From Tribonema minus (taxonomy: Eukaryota > Sar > Xanthophyceae > Tribonematales > Tribonemataceae), in assembly GCA_017506865.1 (NCBI GenBank), contig JAFCMP010000468.1:124001-188000 (forward strand): a stretch of DNA of 64,000 nucleotides. Direction: 5' to 3'. The notes beneath the pieces were generated by a model. That model was not told the origin of the DNA, made no database searches, and worked only from the letters and a program-made list of their open reading frames with translations. The position numbers and the translations under genes are program-made. Of the stretch, positions 1 through 13,278 are shown one piece after another; position 1 is the first letter of the stretch; each line of letters opens with the position of its first letter.

Positions 1-318
1 TGGAATGAAAAGAAGGGGGGGAGGGGAAGGGAGAGCGGGGAAACACCGGCCAGCCGAATGATAGGCTACTAGAAGTAGGGCGGGAAAAGCAAGCTGAAGG
101 AAATGTGGGCGATAAGGAAATGGAAGGGTAGGAGTTTACGGACGGACTGGAGAAGCCCCGGGGGTTCAGCGCACAGTACTACGCAGGCAGGCAGTAATCT
201 GACATCTCAACCTGCTATCGAGCGCGCGCATCACGCTCTACCGTGTGACAACACTGGGCACTTAACAGAACCACTGCCAAAACCCTGGATAGGAGCGTAA
301 CTCGGGAGGGGAGCGTCG
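1..318. other. 3' flank of the first EGF-like gene
   Basis: This stretch lies downstream of the stop codon at 319-321 of the minus-strand gene. It is G-rich on the plus strand near its left end. I see no exon, RNA gene or clear polyadenylation signal in it. Short open frames here do not resemble any family I know. Confidence 0.4.
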
Positions 319-3300
319 TCACTTGTCCTTGTACTGGCACAGCGGCCCGTGGAACCCCTTGGCGCAGCGGCACACATACGCGGCGTACTGCGGCTGCTGC
401 CAGTAGTTGAGGTTGACGCACTTGCCGCCGTTCCGGCAGGGGTCCGGCACCTGCGGGTGCGTGAACTTGCTCGGCGTGCACTTCTGGGGGCGCCCCTTGG
501 GCAGGCACCGTGTGTTGTAGCCCCAGTGCTCGCCCACCTTCACGCAGACCTGCGTGGGGAACGGGGGGGGAGGGGGGGGAGGGGGGCGAGGGTGGGGGGG
601 GGGGGGCATGAGAGGGGCTCAAGGGCGGCTGCAGCGCGTTTGTAGTGCGCTGCTGCACGGCGTTTATGATACACTTTGAAGTCTGCTTGTGTAGTCGAAG
701 GCCCGTCTTTGTTGCAAATTGCCAATGCCTGAGACAGCCTGAGGGTCACCGCCCCCACCAGCTATGCCCCCCCCCCCGTGCTGCAGTATCGCGCTGACTG
801 GTTGGAGGGCCCGATCAACCATGGATAGCAGATAAATGGAAGGCTCAACAAATATGGCAGTACTGCTACTACTCATAAATGCTAGTACGTCTGACTTTGC
901 GCTGCAGCGATTCTCAGATGCAATTTCAGCGGTCCCGCCGCATTTCATCTCACACACGTCATGCGTCTAGAACGTTCAGAGTGGATTGATTCATTTAGTC
1001 CAACTACGGCGGCAGCACGTGCCACAGTGTACTTGTGGATCAGCAGGACTTACGCTGCAATGGCTGGTTCGAAGGGGTGGCAAGCTGGTGGTGCATGACT
1101 TGAAGGTTCTCGGGTCACCCCCTGCTTCGAGTCTCCAGCCTCGCGCGCTGTGCTGTGTGCGCTCAGCACATGTATTTCGCAACAGAGTGGGCTAGACGCT
1201 TGCACGCCTGACACACACACGCATAGTATGGTTGCCACTCCCTGCTCATCATCAGTGACTTGATGAATTCATTATTTGAAGCGGAAGCCTCATCATCATT
1301 CGTGCCTTGCTGAGTTAAGTACGCAAGGGAGAAGCCTCGCAGAGAAGCCTCACGGTGCTAGAAACATGTGAGCAACACATACTGCTTTACTTTCAAGCTG
1401 AACTTGATCTTCGTGCTGAAATTGGCAGCCACCCCACATCAACGACCCAGCATCTCGCCACAGACGACGGCATGCAATCAGACGTATCCAAAAATCACAT
1501 AAATCCCATCACTTCAACTCCCCACTACTTCATCCTCTCACCCTGTCGCGCGCGCAGCAGATGTCATTCGGCCCGAACGACTTGGAGCGGACCGGGCTGT
1601 ACCCGTAGCCGCACGGCGTCTGACCCTTCTTGCACTTCCTCTCGCAGCGCGGCCCGGTGAAGCCCTCGGGGCACGCGCAGTAGGCCTCGGCGCCGATGCA
1701 GCCGCTGTCGGTTGAAGTTGACGTGCCCTGGACGGGGGTGGGGAAGAGCGGCATGTGAGAGGTTCATCGGGTTCATGGGGTGTTTGTGTGTGAGAGCAAG
1801 TGGCAGAGCAATGCAAGCAGCAAGGTCATAAGCAGTGGAACTCGCCGCCGATGCAGCCGTTATCAGTTGAAGTTGATGTGCCCTGCGCGGGGCTGGGGAA
1901 GCGGCATTCGGGAGGTGAACGGGATTTATGAGGGGGTGTGCGGGCCAAGCAGCAGCGCGCACTCAGCGTGCTTAGAAGTAGACCACCAAGCAAGAGGGTC
2001 CCGAGCAGTCCTCACACCACGTTGAGAATCCTTCTGACCGCGGACGAAGCTCAATCATGGCGCAAGTGCGGCGCACCTGCACGTAGCTGGGGGCGTCGCT
2101 GACGTAGCGCACGCCGCAGCGCGCGTCCTGCCTGCACACCGCCCCATGCCGGTCGACGCACGGATCGTCCGCGGGCGGCATGGTGCACGGCGGCGCCTTG
2201 TACCTGCAGCAGCACGGCAGTGCTTGCTCAGTGTCAGTGCTCAGGGCCTCGATAAGTACACAAGATGAGCTCTAGAGGCTCCGTCGTGCGCGGGCGGCAT
2301 GGTGCAGGGCGGCGCCTTGTACCTGCGCAGCGTCAGCGCTTGTGCAGTCAGAGTCGAACAAGCAATGAGTTGCTTGGCTGGCGAAGAAGCATGTACATGT
2401 ACATGCATCAATCGCGGGCTGCACGGTGCAGGGGCGGCGCCTCCCGTTTGCTTGCAGCATTGCGTCAGCGCTCAGCGTCGGCGCTCAGCTGCGGGGCCGC
2501 GAGGCATCCCCCTGATTCATGCTCCAGACAAGTACTGTGTGTCACTGAATAGCGTCCAGTTGAAGTATGGGCGGCGGGCAGGGCGTTGAAGCTGGAGCAT
2601 CAGCGTTCAACGCGGCGGCGGCACCGCGGCGCAGTCAGCATTGCGGTCGTTCACGCGCAAGATTCTGTGCGCAGGCAAGTCTCAGGCTGTTTGCTGAAGT
2701 TTGTGTGAATGATCCACTGAGTAGCCCCCTGCATGCAATCGCCCGGGGGGGCACTGACACAGGTCGGGGGGAGGGTGCCCAGCGTTCAGCAAAAACCTAC
2801 GCCAGGCCTTGTGAGTATACTTTCATGAAATACCTGGCAAATATATTGAAGTGCATGCCATGCAGTGCATGTCATACCACTCAGTAGTGCAACCCACATT
2901 CCACGCTGAATCAATACTATGGGTCACAAGCAACGAGGCCCACACCTGCCATTTTCCCGGCCTACTGTCAAGCACCTACCTACATGTAAGCCTGTGTGTA
3001 CCGTATTATCCATAATTAAGCCCATGGGGCGAGTTTATGAGAGCGAAAAAAGGGGGGTGGGGCGCCATTATTATATGGAGGAAAAAAGGGTGGGGTGCAT
3101 TTATGTTTGAGGCATTTTAGCTCATCTATCACCATCATGAGGTGCCAGCATGCTTCTACGCCGCTCCTGAAACCGGTTCAACTTTCCGAAAGCCAGCTGC
3201 TGCTTATGGGAGCCTTTTTGTGAGTTTGGCTACATGGTTAGCTGTCTTTCTGTCTGCTCTGCACGTTGCTGACAGTGCACGCAGGTGCACACACAATGTG

Positions 3301-6300
3301 GTGATGTAGCATGATTCACTGAGTGTGCAGAGTACACGTACGCAGAGGATACATGCTGCGTATGCATGTGAGAAAAAGGAGGGGGAGGGCACATTTTAAG
3401 AGCGAAAAAAAAGGGTGGGGTGTCATTTTGTGAGAGCTCAGAAACTCATAAAAAACTCGCCCCATGGGCTCGATTATAGATAATACGGTATTGAGACCTC
3501 GCAGGTCAATGTACGAACAGCAGCAACTGCCCAGCATGGCGTGCAGAACAACAGTTGCTGTTAACTTGCAGGAGACCTCGGTGTTGGCACACAGGCAAGC
3601 GCACACATGCGGTATGCATGACGACAACCACCCTGAGCGTGTAACATAACGCAATCACTGATACTTTGAAGTCGCCTACTGCTCATAATGGAAACGAATC
3701 ACAAGAGCTCTAGGTGACAAGAAGTGATTAGCCGCAAATGACTTCCACCAATAACCGTAGTCGCCGCTGTTGCGGCAATAATGTTAGCTGGTTCACCTGC
3801 AGGAGACCTCGATGTCGGACAGGCCCGTATCGATGTGCTGCAGCGAAGTCGCAATGTCTGGCTTCGGGCAGCACGATGGATCGTCTGCGTGCTTGAGGCA
3901 GTTGGCGCGGTCCGCGCACAGCGGGCAGCTGCAGCAGCCGAGGACAAGGTGATTTCAACAGCAGCAGCGGCGGCGTCGGCGGCAGCGCCATGGGCAGTTG
4001 CTGTGCGGCGCTCTGCAACGCATTGCGCGCGTTGACGCGCGGTCACAAGCCGCGAACGCAATATCAGACCCGGGCACACTTAAAGTACAGACTCACAGCG
4101 GCAGCGGCGGCGGCGACGGCATGGTCACTTTTTCACAATGCGCAGCGCAGTGTGCGCGCTGACGCGCGATCACGAACCGCACACGCAGTCCCAGACGCGG
4201 AGGACACCTCTTCCAGTGCAGACTCAGCGCGACGGTGCTGCAGAATCTCGCCTACGTCCGGGCGGTCGACATCTGCATGACACTCGTGCATGTAGGCATC
4301 AGGGACACATGAGGGTGCCAAGATGCTCCGTACAGGTGCCAACATGCTCTGTACATTCGCACAGGCACTAGGATGCGTTGCATCGGCGCCGCCTGGCCCA
4401 CAGCTATTCAGGCGGTGGTAGGAGCAATGACGCTCCTCGAGCTTGCTGCCATAACTGCGTGACAATGAAGGCCTGGCTGCTCTGGGGGGCACCACGCTCA
4501 GTGCACAGCGCTCATCAATATTGTAGCACTTGAGCACCATTCGTGCCGAGCGGTCTGATGGTGCACGTGATGCAGGCAGTTGAGCCGGGTTCAGTGATCC
4601 TCAAAGCCTCACTGCTGTTAAGGCGGTGCACCATGGCCAGGGCCTTCTGTAAGGTTAAACAGGCTTGTTTGCCGTATGGTCACGTACGAAACTGCGAGCG
4701 CCACCTGGGCAGGCGGCTGCACCACTACGACTGTCTGATCGACAGCCGGACTGATACGCGCTGCACACAACCACCATGTCATAGGGGGCGCAACCCCGCG
4801 CATAGAGCGCAATCTCGCACAGCCAGTCACAGGCAGATGGCTTATTACATCTCAGAGCAGAAGCCATCGCTGCACTGCGCAGCGTGACAACCAGCCTGCT
4901 TGATGCTGGCACCACGGGTGTCGGGCGGCAAATGCGTTGAAAGGCGAAGTTCGTTGAACGTGTACGGTGCGCACAAAGCTGTTCGTGTCGCGGGCATCGC
5001 GCGTGCGACGAAACTTTGAGCACCGCAACCTCATAAACTTCAATTTGAACTGCTGCGGAATTGATGCATCACTGATCGCACGGCTTCGAAACCGTAGAGA
5101 GCAGCAATGCTCCGCAGCCCCGACGGCACGGAAAAGTGCCGCGCCTGAGTGCAATACATCAAGTTGAAGTCGATGGTGTCGCGCCGCGTGTCCGCTGCTG
5201 TGGACCCCCTATATGAGCGCTGCGCATACCCCTTAAACCCTGCCGCGAGTGACTCGATCGTGGCGGGCGAGAGTGACTCACTTCTTGGGGCAGCAGACCA
5301 GCAGCGGGCACAGCCCGGCGCCCATGTCGAGTTGTGTCACCGTCAGCACGCCCCTGTCGCAGCTGATGTCCAGCCCTGCATCAGTTCATAATTTAAGGAA
5401 GAGAGGGAGAGAGAGAGCGGAAAGCGCGCGCCGCATGTGATGAGCAGCTGCTGAGCAGTGATGCCGTCCGTTTGGCTGTACGGGCAGTGACCATCATGAT
5501 ATGTGTATCTGTGTTGATAGAGATGCGAAGCAGCAGCAGCTGCGCGCTGCCACTGGCGGCACGTGCACCAGAGTCGTTGGTTGACGATCCTGCACATAAG
5601 GTGCGAGTGCATGAAGTGCCGCTGGGGGCGCGGTACCTCATGAAATTTGCAGCACACCTCTGTTGTGTCCTGGGTTTGTGGTTCAAAGCGCTGATGACGT
5701 TCGGTGGCCCTAGGGCAGCTGCGCCGTGAATGTTCAGGGCAGGCCCACTGACTCGGTTGCTGTACAGTAGGTGAGCGCCGTGGCCAGTGCGGCACTTAAT
5801 GCGCCAGTTGCGTAGAATCTGGTGCTGAGTGCACCCACTACTGTAGTGGCTGGGCCAGTGGCAACGTCGGTGCATCAGTTTGCAGCAGTCCGTGCCGCTC
5901 ATGAGCAGTGGCCAGCGTGCTATGGAGTCAGAGCCTGCAGCGGGATGCGCACAAATGATCTGCTAGCACATCTATAATACTCTAGTATAGCATCAGTTGC
6001 AAGCTGTCTGAAGCGCTCCGTTGCACAGCCCATCCTAGGCCTTTTTGACCAGGCGTACTATAGTATACGTAAGTACTACTAGTAGTATATACTACATCAA
6101 GAAGCATGTAGTACCTTTGGTGTACATGGTGAGCTCAGCCTGTCAGAGCGAATCAAGGGCATGTAATCACAGTTGACGCCTAGGTTCAGCACAACTGACG
6201 TGTCCGTGCAGGGAGATGGGCATACACTGCATGCATGCAAGCCTTGCTGGTGCCTAAGATCGGCAGAGCCGATCTTGACAATGTGCTATATGAGGGTCAT

Positions 6301-6765
6301 GGCCACTGCTTCTCAGCTGTTGCTAACAAATTCAAAGTGGCGCAACGGTCTGCGGCTGTCATCATACGGCGGTCTATCGTAAGCGAGTGCTGACTGGGCT
6401 AAGCGCCAGGTAAAGCTGCTTTACGGCAGTGCACTGTTGCGGCGACGCGCATCGGGGTGAATGCATGGAACGGCCCGACGATGCCAGAGTGGTCAAGGCA
6501 GTTTGGTGTGTAAATCGAACAGATCGCTTCATTTTGCGACGACTTCAACTTTGTCGTTCAGCGCAGAAGCTGTGCCCACGTATAGACTGCCGATCTTTAC
6601 GCATGGATGTTGATGACCGGGCAGGGCACCTACACGCCCTAAGGCCGTACCTGGCGCTGCCTCCGCAAGGCTCTGCGATGGAAGCATCCGCTGCGGTGGG
6701 TCCGCTGCACGGCAGCGCAACAAAGTTGACGCCAACAGAGCTAGCGCCAACCTCATCACAGTCAT
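319..6765 (-). CDS. Secreted cysteine-rich protein with C-terminal EGF-like domain (paralogue 1)
   Basis: I infer a six-exon gene on the minus strand: 6765-6651, 5375-5282, 3928-3797, 2203-2077, 1727-1542, 549-319. The exons total 885 nt and join in one frame to give 294 residues. The first exon gives an N-terminal signal peptide (MTVMRLALALLASTLLRC). The mature part carries closely spaced cysteines (LCPLLVCCPKK, then DDPSCCPK), a second Cys-rich module (CACPEGFTGPRCERKC), and an EGF-like domain at the end (PDPCRNGGKCVNLNYW then YVCRCAKGFHGPLC). It is expected to be exported and disulfide-bonded; no enzymatic motif is visible. The start was chosen because it opens the signal peptide and because the same exon structure occurs in two paralogues here. 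Splice phases (1, 2, 2, 0, 0) match those paralogues exactly. Introns hold truncated copies of exons 3, 4 and 5 and a MITE-like element. Family and module boundaries are seen; the cellular role is unknown. Confidence 0.84.
1838..2447 (-). repeat. Exon-head echoes of exons 5 and 4 in paralogue 1 introns
   Basis: A partial copy of the exon 5 acceptor and first ~45 nt lies near 1838-1895. Two partial copies of the exon 4 acceptor and first ~35 nt lie near 2285-2326 and 2412-2447, upstream of the real exons in the transcript. The copies diverge abruptly from the exon after the shared head. A weaker copy of the exon 3 tail and donor lies at about 3563-3590. Confidence 0.7.
3001..3488. mobile_element. 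MITE-like element with ~44 bp terminal inverted repeats and TA flanks
   Basis: The left end starts CCGTATTATCCATAATTAAG and the right end, read on the other strand, starts CCGTATTATCTATAATCGAG; the similarity continues to about 44 bp. The dinucleotide TA flanks both ends (2999-3000 and 3489-3490). A TA target duplication is characteristic of Tc1/mariner-type elements. No transposase is encoded in the 488 bp, so it would be non-autonomous. It sits in intron 3 of paralogue 1. Inside are A-rich/G-rich motifs repeated in direct orientation. Confidence 0.6.
3692..3790 (+). repeat. Dispersed repeat family R2, copy 1
   Basis: This segment starts with GGAAACGAATC, runs through GAGCTCTAGGTGACAAG and ends near a gcgg-rich stretch that follows TTCCACCAATAAC. 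The same order of blocks recurs at 7800-7925, partly at 8601-8665, and in reverse at 45430-45640. Nothing in it looks coding; it is probably a small transposon-derived repeat. Confidence 0.6.
3985..4235. repeat. Imperfect two-unit tandem repeat
   Basis: Two units of roughly 115-125 bp share the core gcgcgctgacgcgcg followed by tcac and a cgc-rich tail (about 4025-4050 and 4150-4175). They lie in intron 2 of paralogue 1, just upstream of exon 3 in transcript order. I see no coding role. Confidence 0.45.
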
Positions 6766-6870
6766 GCTGGAGTGTGGGTGCTGTTACCTGAATTCAACGA
6801 TTTTCAACGAACTAAGGAAAATTCTCCTGCTTGCTTGCGGTGATTGAATCAGCTGACCAATCATAGGCGC
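6766..6870. promoter_or_regulatory. Putative bidirectional promoter between divergent paralogues
   Basis: Only 105 bp separate the two start codons, at 6765 (minus) and 6871 (plus). The interval contains a CCAAT box at 6857-6861 on the plus strand and no clear TATA box. Both 5' untranslated regions and the core promoters must fit here unless there are unseen upstream non-coding exons. Co-regulation of the pair is an inference. Confidence 0.5.
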
Positions 6871-9800
6871 ATGACGACGAGTCTACTGTCTCTGGCGCTG
6901 GTGGCATCTCTGCTGCTATGCGGCGCAGCAGAGCTCCCTGAGCGAGTGCTTCTTGCGGAGGCAGGTAAGATAATTTGCCAACTTGAAGTTAAACCAGGTG
7001 GCTGTAGGCTACCAGTGAGTGTCGATAACGCGCGTCTTACAGGAGGATGTTGTACTCCGTTCTGAGGCAGTGCATGCTGATATTTCCAAATAAACCTCGT
7101 GACAGCTGCATCCTGGCATTTAGAGGGGCAATCCATAACTCAACGTGTGACCTGCCCTGATCATTAGTAAACCGTGTTGTGCTACTAGTGACCTCAGCTA
7201 GCTGCGCATCACAGTACTGGGCCATATTATAGTTTCGTCATCACGCTGGGTATATTGCATAGCCTCAGTCGATGACTGTGACCCTGGCGGCCATCACCGG
7301 CATTGGGCCGGGGATCGGATCGGAGTCTTTGGCTTTCACCCTCCCTGACATGACGTGGACATGATGTTCGCACACTGTTCAGAGTACCACCGGTGACGAT
7401 AGGTCTAGAATAAACGGCCGCTTTTGTTTTTTCCCCTCGAGGGCCCACACAAGCTAAGTCTTGATAACGCGTGGTCCGAGCGGCGGCCGGCGTCGCCGAC
7501 CGGCGTCCACTCAGCGGCGCCCTACATAGTTACTGATCACTTGCCGAGCACTACGCACCTATGAAGTTCTTGAACAGAGATGAAGCCCAAGGCCTCGGTT
7601 GCGGCCCGGGGGCTGCCAGTGCATGCATGGCATAGCGCAACGGAGCGCACTGCAGTGTGGTGACTACAAAGATGTCTGTCCTATTTACTGAGCTACTCAG
7701 TAAGCTGAGGCCTCTATGGGCTACCGTAGGCGTGCTACATCGGTGATGCTGATCCCACTGGCACTCGAGTCCGACAGGTTGGCGCTACAACTATTATTGT
7801 GGAAACGAATCAAAAGATCGTAGAGCTCTAGGTGACAAGGGATGGATAGCCGCAAGTGCCTTCCACCAATAACTGTGGTCGCTGCTGCTGCAGTCATTGG
7901 CCACGAGTCAAACAGTGCCATCATATCCACAGAAGTCAAAAGATTTCTGTGTGCAAGCTTTTAAATTATAGCATTTGAGGCATGGGTGTTCAGTATGGAA
8001 ACATCTCAGTGACACGTGTTTGATAGGCCAGCTCCAGCTGGTAGCCCAGCACAGGAAGTTCAGCAGCTACTGACAGCGCTCTTGAATGCGCGTAGTGCAG
8101 GAGGTGGTGAGCGGGTTTTGAACCTCGTGTGGCGACACGAAGGCTCCAGACTGTCAGTGAGGTTGTTTAGCACGACCTATCCGTAGCGTTCTCATTTCCT
8201 CACCTACGAGCAGCAGCGTAGCCTGCAGGCAGAGCACGGGTCTGGAGTCTTGTCTGACCCCGTAGCTTTGCCGCGCTAGAGGGTAAGCCTCCTTTCTCTT
8301 ATATTACATGTACCACCAGTGATATACAGTGACATGTCATATGGTGAGAGTTGCCTTTTGTTATTAAATGGGCACACAAGCTCAGCGTTGGTGCGCGTCC
8401 TGCTGCAGAACTTGAAGTCAGAACAATATTCAATGTGCAGGCTACAGCACTGCAGCTGAGCCTGCACCATGGCTGCAGCGGTTGTTGTACTACTAGTAGT
8501 TTCGCGCCCTGAGCGAGAATTAATAAAAAGTACATGCCAGGGAACACCAAAATGTCTGAGCCTCAGGCTGACATGCTGCACATTGTCAACTGGTGCTTTC
8601 AGGGAAACGAATCAAAAGATCGTGGAGCTCTACTTAGGTGACAAGGAGTGGTTCACGATTGAGTCAGCTGTCACAATACGATCACACAGTGCATTCGCAG
8701 CAAGCGTGCCCCAACCATTAAAATCAGATAAAGTCACAGTGCAGGGCCGCATCGAGTGCATGTCACTGAGCAAGTGCCTCCTCCACACACACACACTTCC
8801 CGTCTTGTCGTGACCTGGTGCAGGGCTGGACATCGGTTGCAACAGGGGCGTGCTGACCGCAACGCAGCTCGACATGGGTGCCGGGCTGTGTCCATTGCTG
8901 GTCTGCTGCCCCAAAAAGTGAGTCGCCCCCCCCCCCACCCCCCAAGAGTGAGTTACTCATGCCTTGCTTCCTGCAGGCATGCGCGGCGCGTCGTTCTAAC
9001 AGTGGGTGCAACAGCGTGCGCCCGAGGGCGGCATATGTCAGTGCCCACATGCGCGGCAGTATCTCTGCGCTGTTGCTCCTCCCCGCGGCTGGCTGCAGCG
9101 GCTGTCGCTGCTGGTTACGACCGTGAACCTGCGGCAGACTCATTGAGGCAGGCAGTAGCATTTGTGTGTGCATAATGCGGCACGCAGCAGTGGACTCCGC
9201 CCAGTGTCGGACCTCTGGACCGGGGCAGGCGCGTAATGTTCTTCAAGGTAGATCGGCGGCAAGCTGGCAGTGCTCATCTTACAGCACGTGGCGCAACCCC
9301 CGAGTCACTCACGCCCGTCCCCAGCCCCCCCCGTCCGCCCCTACCCCCCCTTCCCCAGCACAGCACTACATCAAGTACCCTGCGCTCAATAGACATTGCC
9401 CTCCTGCCGATGTTCGTTGTCGCCGCCGCTGCGTCGTAGCAGACGCTTCGCCTGCTGCGCGCTGCACCGCATGTTAGGCCTTACAAGCAAGGGGGCCCGG
9501 GGCTACGTAATATATGCCGTCAAGCAACGTTTCTAACTTGAAGCACTCCTCATTGCGCCTTGCTATGGCTGACAGATGTGGTCCATGGAGATGTGCCAGA
9601 TGGGGCCAGCGCATATCGGCGCCATTGTCACGGTTGTGCGCCGCCAGCTCACTCACTCACTCACTCACTCACTCAGTGACACTCACTCTCTCACTCACTC
9701 ACTCACTCTCAGCACTGCCAGGGACTGTGGGGTGCTCAAATACTGCATTGAGCACGCACCGCGATTTTTGTGCATCGGAGTATTGTGCTCATGGCAGTGG

Positions 9801-12389
9801 GACTGAGAAGCTCGCAATTATGCAGCTGATGGTTGGGCATGCTACGCACTCAGGCTGCTGTGCTGCCCGCCGGCTGCCCAGGGCCCGCTGCAGAGCAGAA
9901 AGTTGTGCGTCGACCATTTAATCAGGAGGCTCCGAGCCCAAGAAGTGCTGTACTAGGCCTGGTTGCACTTGGCTTTCAAGTGCAAATAGCATGTGCTAAG
10001 GGGCACACCGTATCGCCGCCATTGCTTTAAAATTTGTGGTACGCTTTGCTGTTGCAGCTGCCCGCTGTGCGCGAACCGCGCCAACTGCCTCAAGAACGCG
10101 GACGACCCGTCGTGCTGCCCGAAAAAAGACATCACGACGTCGCTGCAGCGCGTCGACACGGGCCTGTCCGACATTGAGGTCTCCTGCAGGTGAATGAACA
10201 AACAAACCATCAGCACCTTTGCGCATTTTGATGTAGTTGCGCACCGCGCGCAATGTGGACATGACAGTTGCGTGCACGGCACATGTGCCACTGCGCTTAT
10301 GACATGGACATTTTGTACCACTTCAAGTCTCCTGCAGGTGAGAAGAAGAGTCAATCAGCCCCACTTCGCACTCCACACTTGGGGTGCCTGTCGTGCTGCT
10401 CATACCGTATGCAGACATGTGGGCCTGCGTACTGAACAAGCATAAAGGCGACCCTAGAGACACAGAGCAGATGTGCCAGGTACAGGCCTTGTCGAGCTTG
10501 AGTGGCAGAGCAACATTCAGGACACAGAGACCAAAATACACGGTGCAACGCTTACATTTAGACTGCTGGCACTGCAGGTACAAGGACCACACACACAACT
10601 TGTAGTTGACGACAATATCTCAAGCGCAAACGAGCGCGGTGCCGGCCGGATGCTGAGCACTGATGTTGCAGGTACACCCCCCCCCGCCTTGCGACGGTGC
10701 CACACACGGACCCTCTACTTCAGGTGCAGAGCACAAATCTCTAGCACTGACGCTGCAGGTGTTCCGCCCTGCAACACGTCACCCACAGACGATAGATCTC
10801 GCTCACAACAGCGTCTGAGAGTCGAGCGCGAACGAGAGCGATGCTGGCTGCGTAGACTCTCGGAAGCGACCATGGCAATGCGCAGTGATGCTGCAGGTGT
10901 TTCGCCCTGCATCACGCCACCCGCAGACAGTAGATCTCGCTCACAACAGCGTCTCCGAGTCGAGCGCGAACAAGTGCGGTGCTGACCGCGCTGTGTCGCA
11001 ACTGCACTGCTGACTGCGCTGCGGCGATGCACTGCGCGCGGACGCTGCTGCAGGTGCAAGGCGCCGCGCTGCACCGCGCCGCCTGCAACTGTTACAGATG
11101 CATGCAGAAACTCAACCTGCAAAGTGTTCACTGCCTGACTTGAAAGCACGGCTGCAGAGCAGTGCTGACTGCGTGGTGGCGATGGCGTGCTGAGCGCTGA
11201 TGCTGCAGGTACAAGGCGCCAGATACATGTAGGCACTTTACCTGCCAGTAACAAGCATTCGTTGCTTGACTTGAGATCATGGTTGAGAGCAATGCTGATG
11301 GCTGCGATGGCTTGCTGAGCGCTGACGCTGCAGGCACAAGGCGCCGCCCTGCACCACGCCGCCCGCGCACGACAGGCCGTTCGAGCTCAACCTGCAAAGT
11401 ACTTATCGGAGCCCTGAGCACTGACATTGAGCACTACCGTGCTGCTGCAGGTACAAGGCGCCGCCCTGCACCATGCCACCCGCGGATGACCCGTGCGTCG
11501 GCCAGCACGGCGACAGGGTCGTGTGCCTGCGCAACGCGCGCTGCGGCGTACGCTACGTCAGCGACGACCCCGGCTACGTGCAGGTACGACGCTCTCAGTA
11601 AGAACATGCGATCTGCGCACTGCCGGTGTGTGCTACCGCCATGGCCTTGTTCAAACTTCTCTGTGCTCTGATAGGGGGGTTTTGGCGCACTAGGCTACCC
11701 CCCCGGCTGCGTGCAGCTGCGCCGCCCTTGCGTGCTCGAGTGCCTTTGTCGTGTTGGCCCCAAGTCACAGGGGCTTTGAAGTAGTACGCCCCCCCGCTTT
11801 GGGCAGGTGCGCCCCGCCTGCGCCACCAAGTCTGGTCTTTGTCAGGAGCGTTCGTGATGTACTCAGTGTAGCAGGAACCTTCGCTTGTTGATTGCGCCTG
11901 CGTGGTAAAGGCAGCAGCACTTCCCTTTGCGCGCTGCCTGGTCAGACATTCTTGATCGGGTAGCCAGTTGCGCTACTGCGTCAAGCCTTGGTGGTGCTGC
12001 GGCTTCGCTGTTGCTGCGCGAAATGCGGCCAAACCTGCAGGCCACGTCCCTGTTGCCCTGAACTGCTCTGCACAAGCAACGCGTACGAGCCTTGTGACCC
12101 CCTCGGATGCCGTTCCCGCTCCTGCATCTGGGGCACGTTGACTTTGCCAGACGACGGCTGCAGTGGCACCAGGTTCTACTGCTTGAAGTATGCAGCGACC
12201 CCGCTGCTCGGATTGCGGCGCCATGTGCTCTCTCACACACACACGCCATGAACTTGATATGCTCTTCGGCTGCCGCTCCCCCTCCCCCTCCAGGGTACGT
12301 CAACTTCGACCGACAACGGCTGCATCGGCACCGAGTTCTACAGCTTGAAGGACGCAATGACCCTGCCGCTTGGATTGCTCTTCCATTTG

Positions 12390-12428
<39 letters not shown>

Positions 12429-13238
12429 CATGAATCCGATGCACCCCTCATTGCTGCTCTCACTCCCCATCCAGGGAACGTCAACTTCAGCCGACAACGG
12501 CTGCATCGGCACCGAGTTCTACTGCAAGTGCCCCGAGGGCGTGACCGGGCGGCGCTGCGAGAGGAAGTGCAAGAAGGGACAGACGGCGTGCGGCTACGGG
12601 TTCGACCCGGTCCGCTCCAAGTACTTCACGCCGAACACCATCTGCTGCGCGCGCGGAAAGGCGAGCCGTTGAAGTCGTGGAGTTGAAGTTTCTGTGCAGT
12701 TTTGTGCGCCTGCCATCGCGTGACCGGCCGTCTCGCCATCTCTTCAACTGAGGCACCGCTGCCGTCCATGTACATAGGGCGTACGCCGTGCGCCCGCGCG
12801 TCCGCCGCGTGCTCTGCCCTTGCGATTTTCAGTGGATTGTTGCTTAGGGCGCGGACGTTCTTGTTGATCAGTCCTTGCTCAGGGCGCAGTGTCGCCCAGA
12901 TGGTCGACGTTTCTCACAGCACGCTCAGAGCGCGAAGCGGCGCGCATGCGGGTGCCGCCACCCTGCCTGGTCACCGATCCAGCAATTTCAAGTCATTGCG
13001 CCCAAGTGATGGGAGCCCGCAACTGCTCACTGCGGCGCGCCGCCATACTGCGCGTGTGTTGTCTTGCAAGGGTATGACACTGCAAAATACGGATTTGCCA
13101 ACACTGGCAGTGGTGATATGCCTGGCGCCACTTGCAAATCGCCGGAGGAAGCAGCTGCGCACGCACGCACGCACGAACACACCCCGTGCGCAACACGCAC
13201 TATGTACGCCATTCAGCTGAAGTCGCTCTCAAGCAAAC

Positions 13239-13278
<40 letters not shown>

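Noticed and set aside
7395-7450. Cloning-vector polylinker (cluster of TCTAGA, CGGCCG, CTCGAG, GGGCCC)
   Set aside because: The sites are scattered in ordinary intron sequence and no vector backbone is adjacent.
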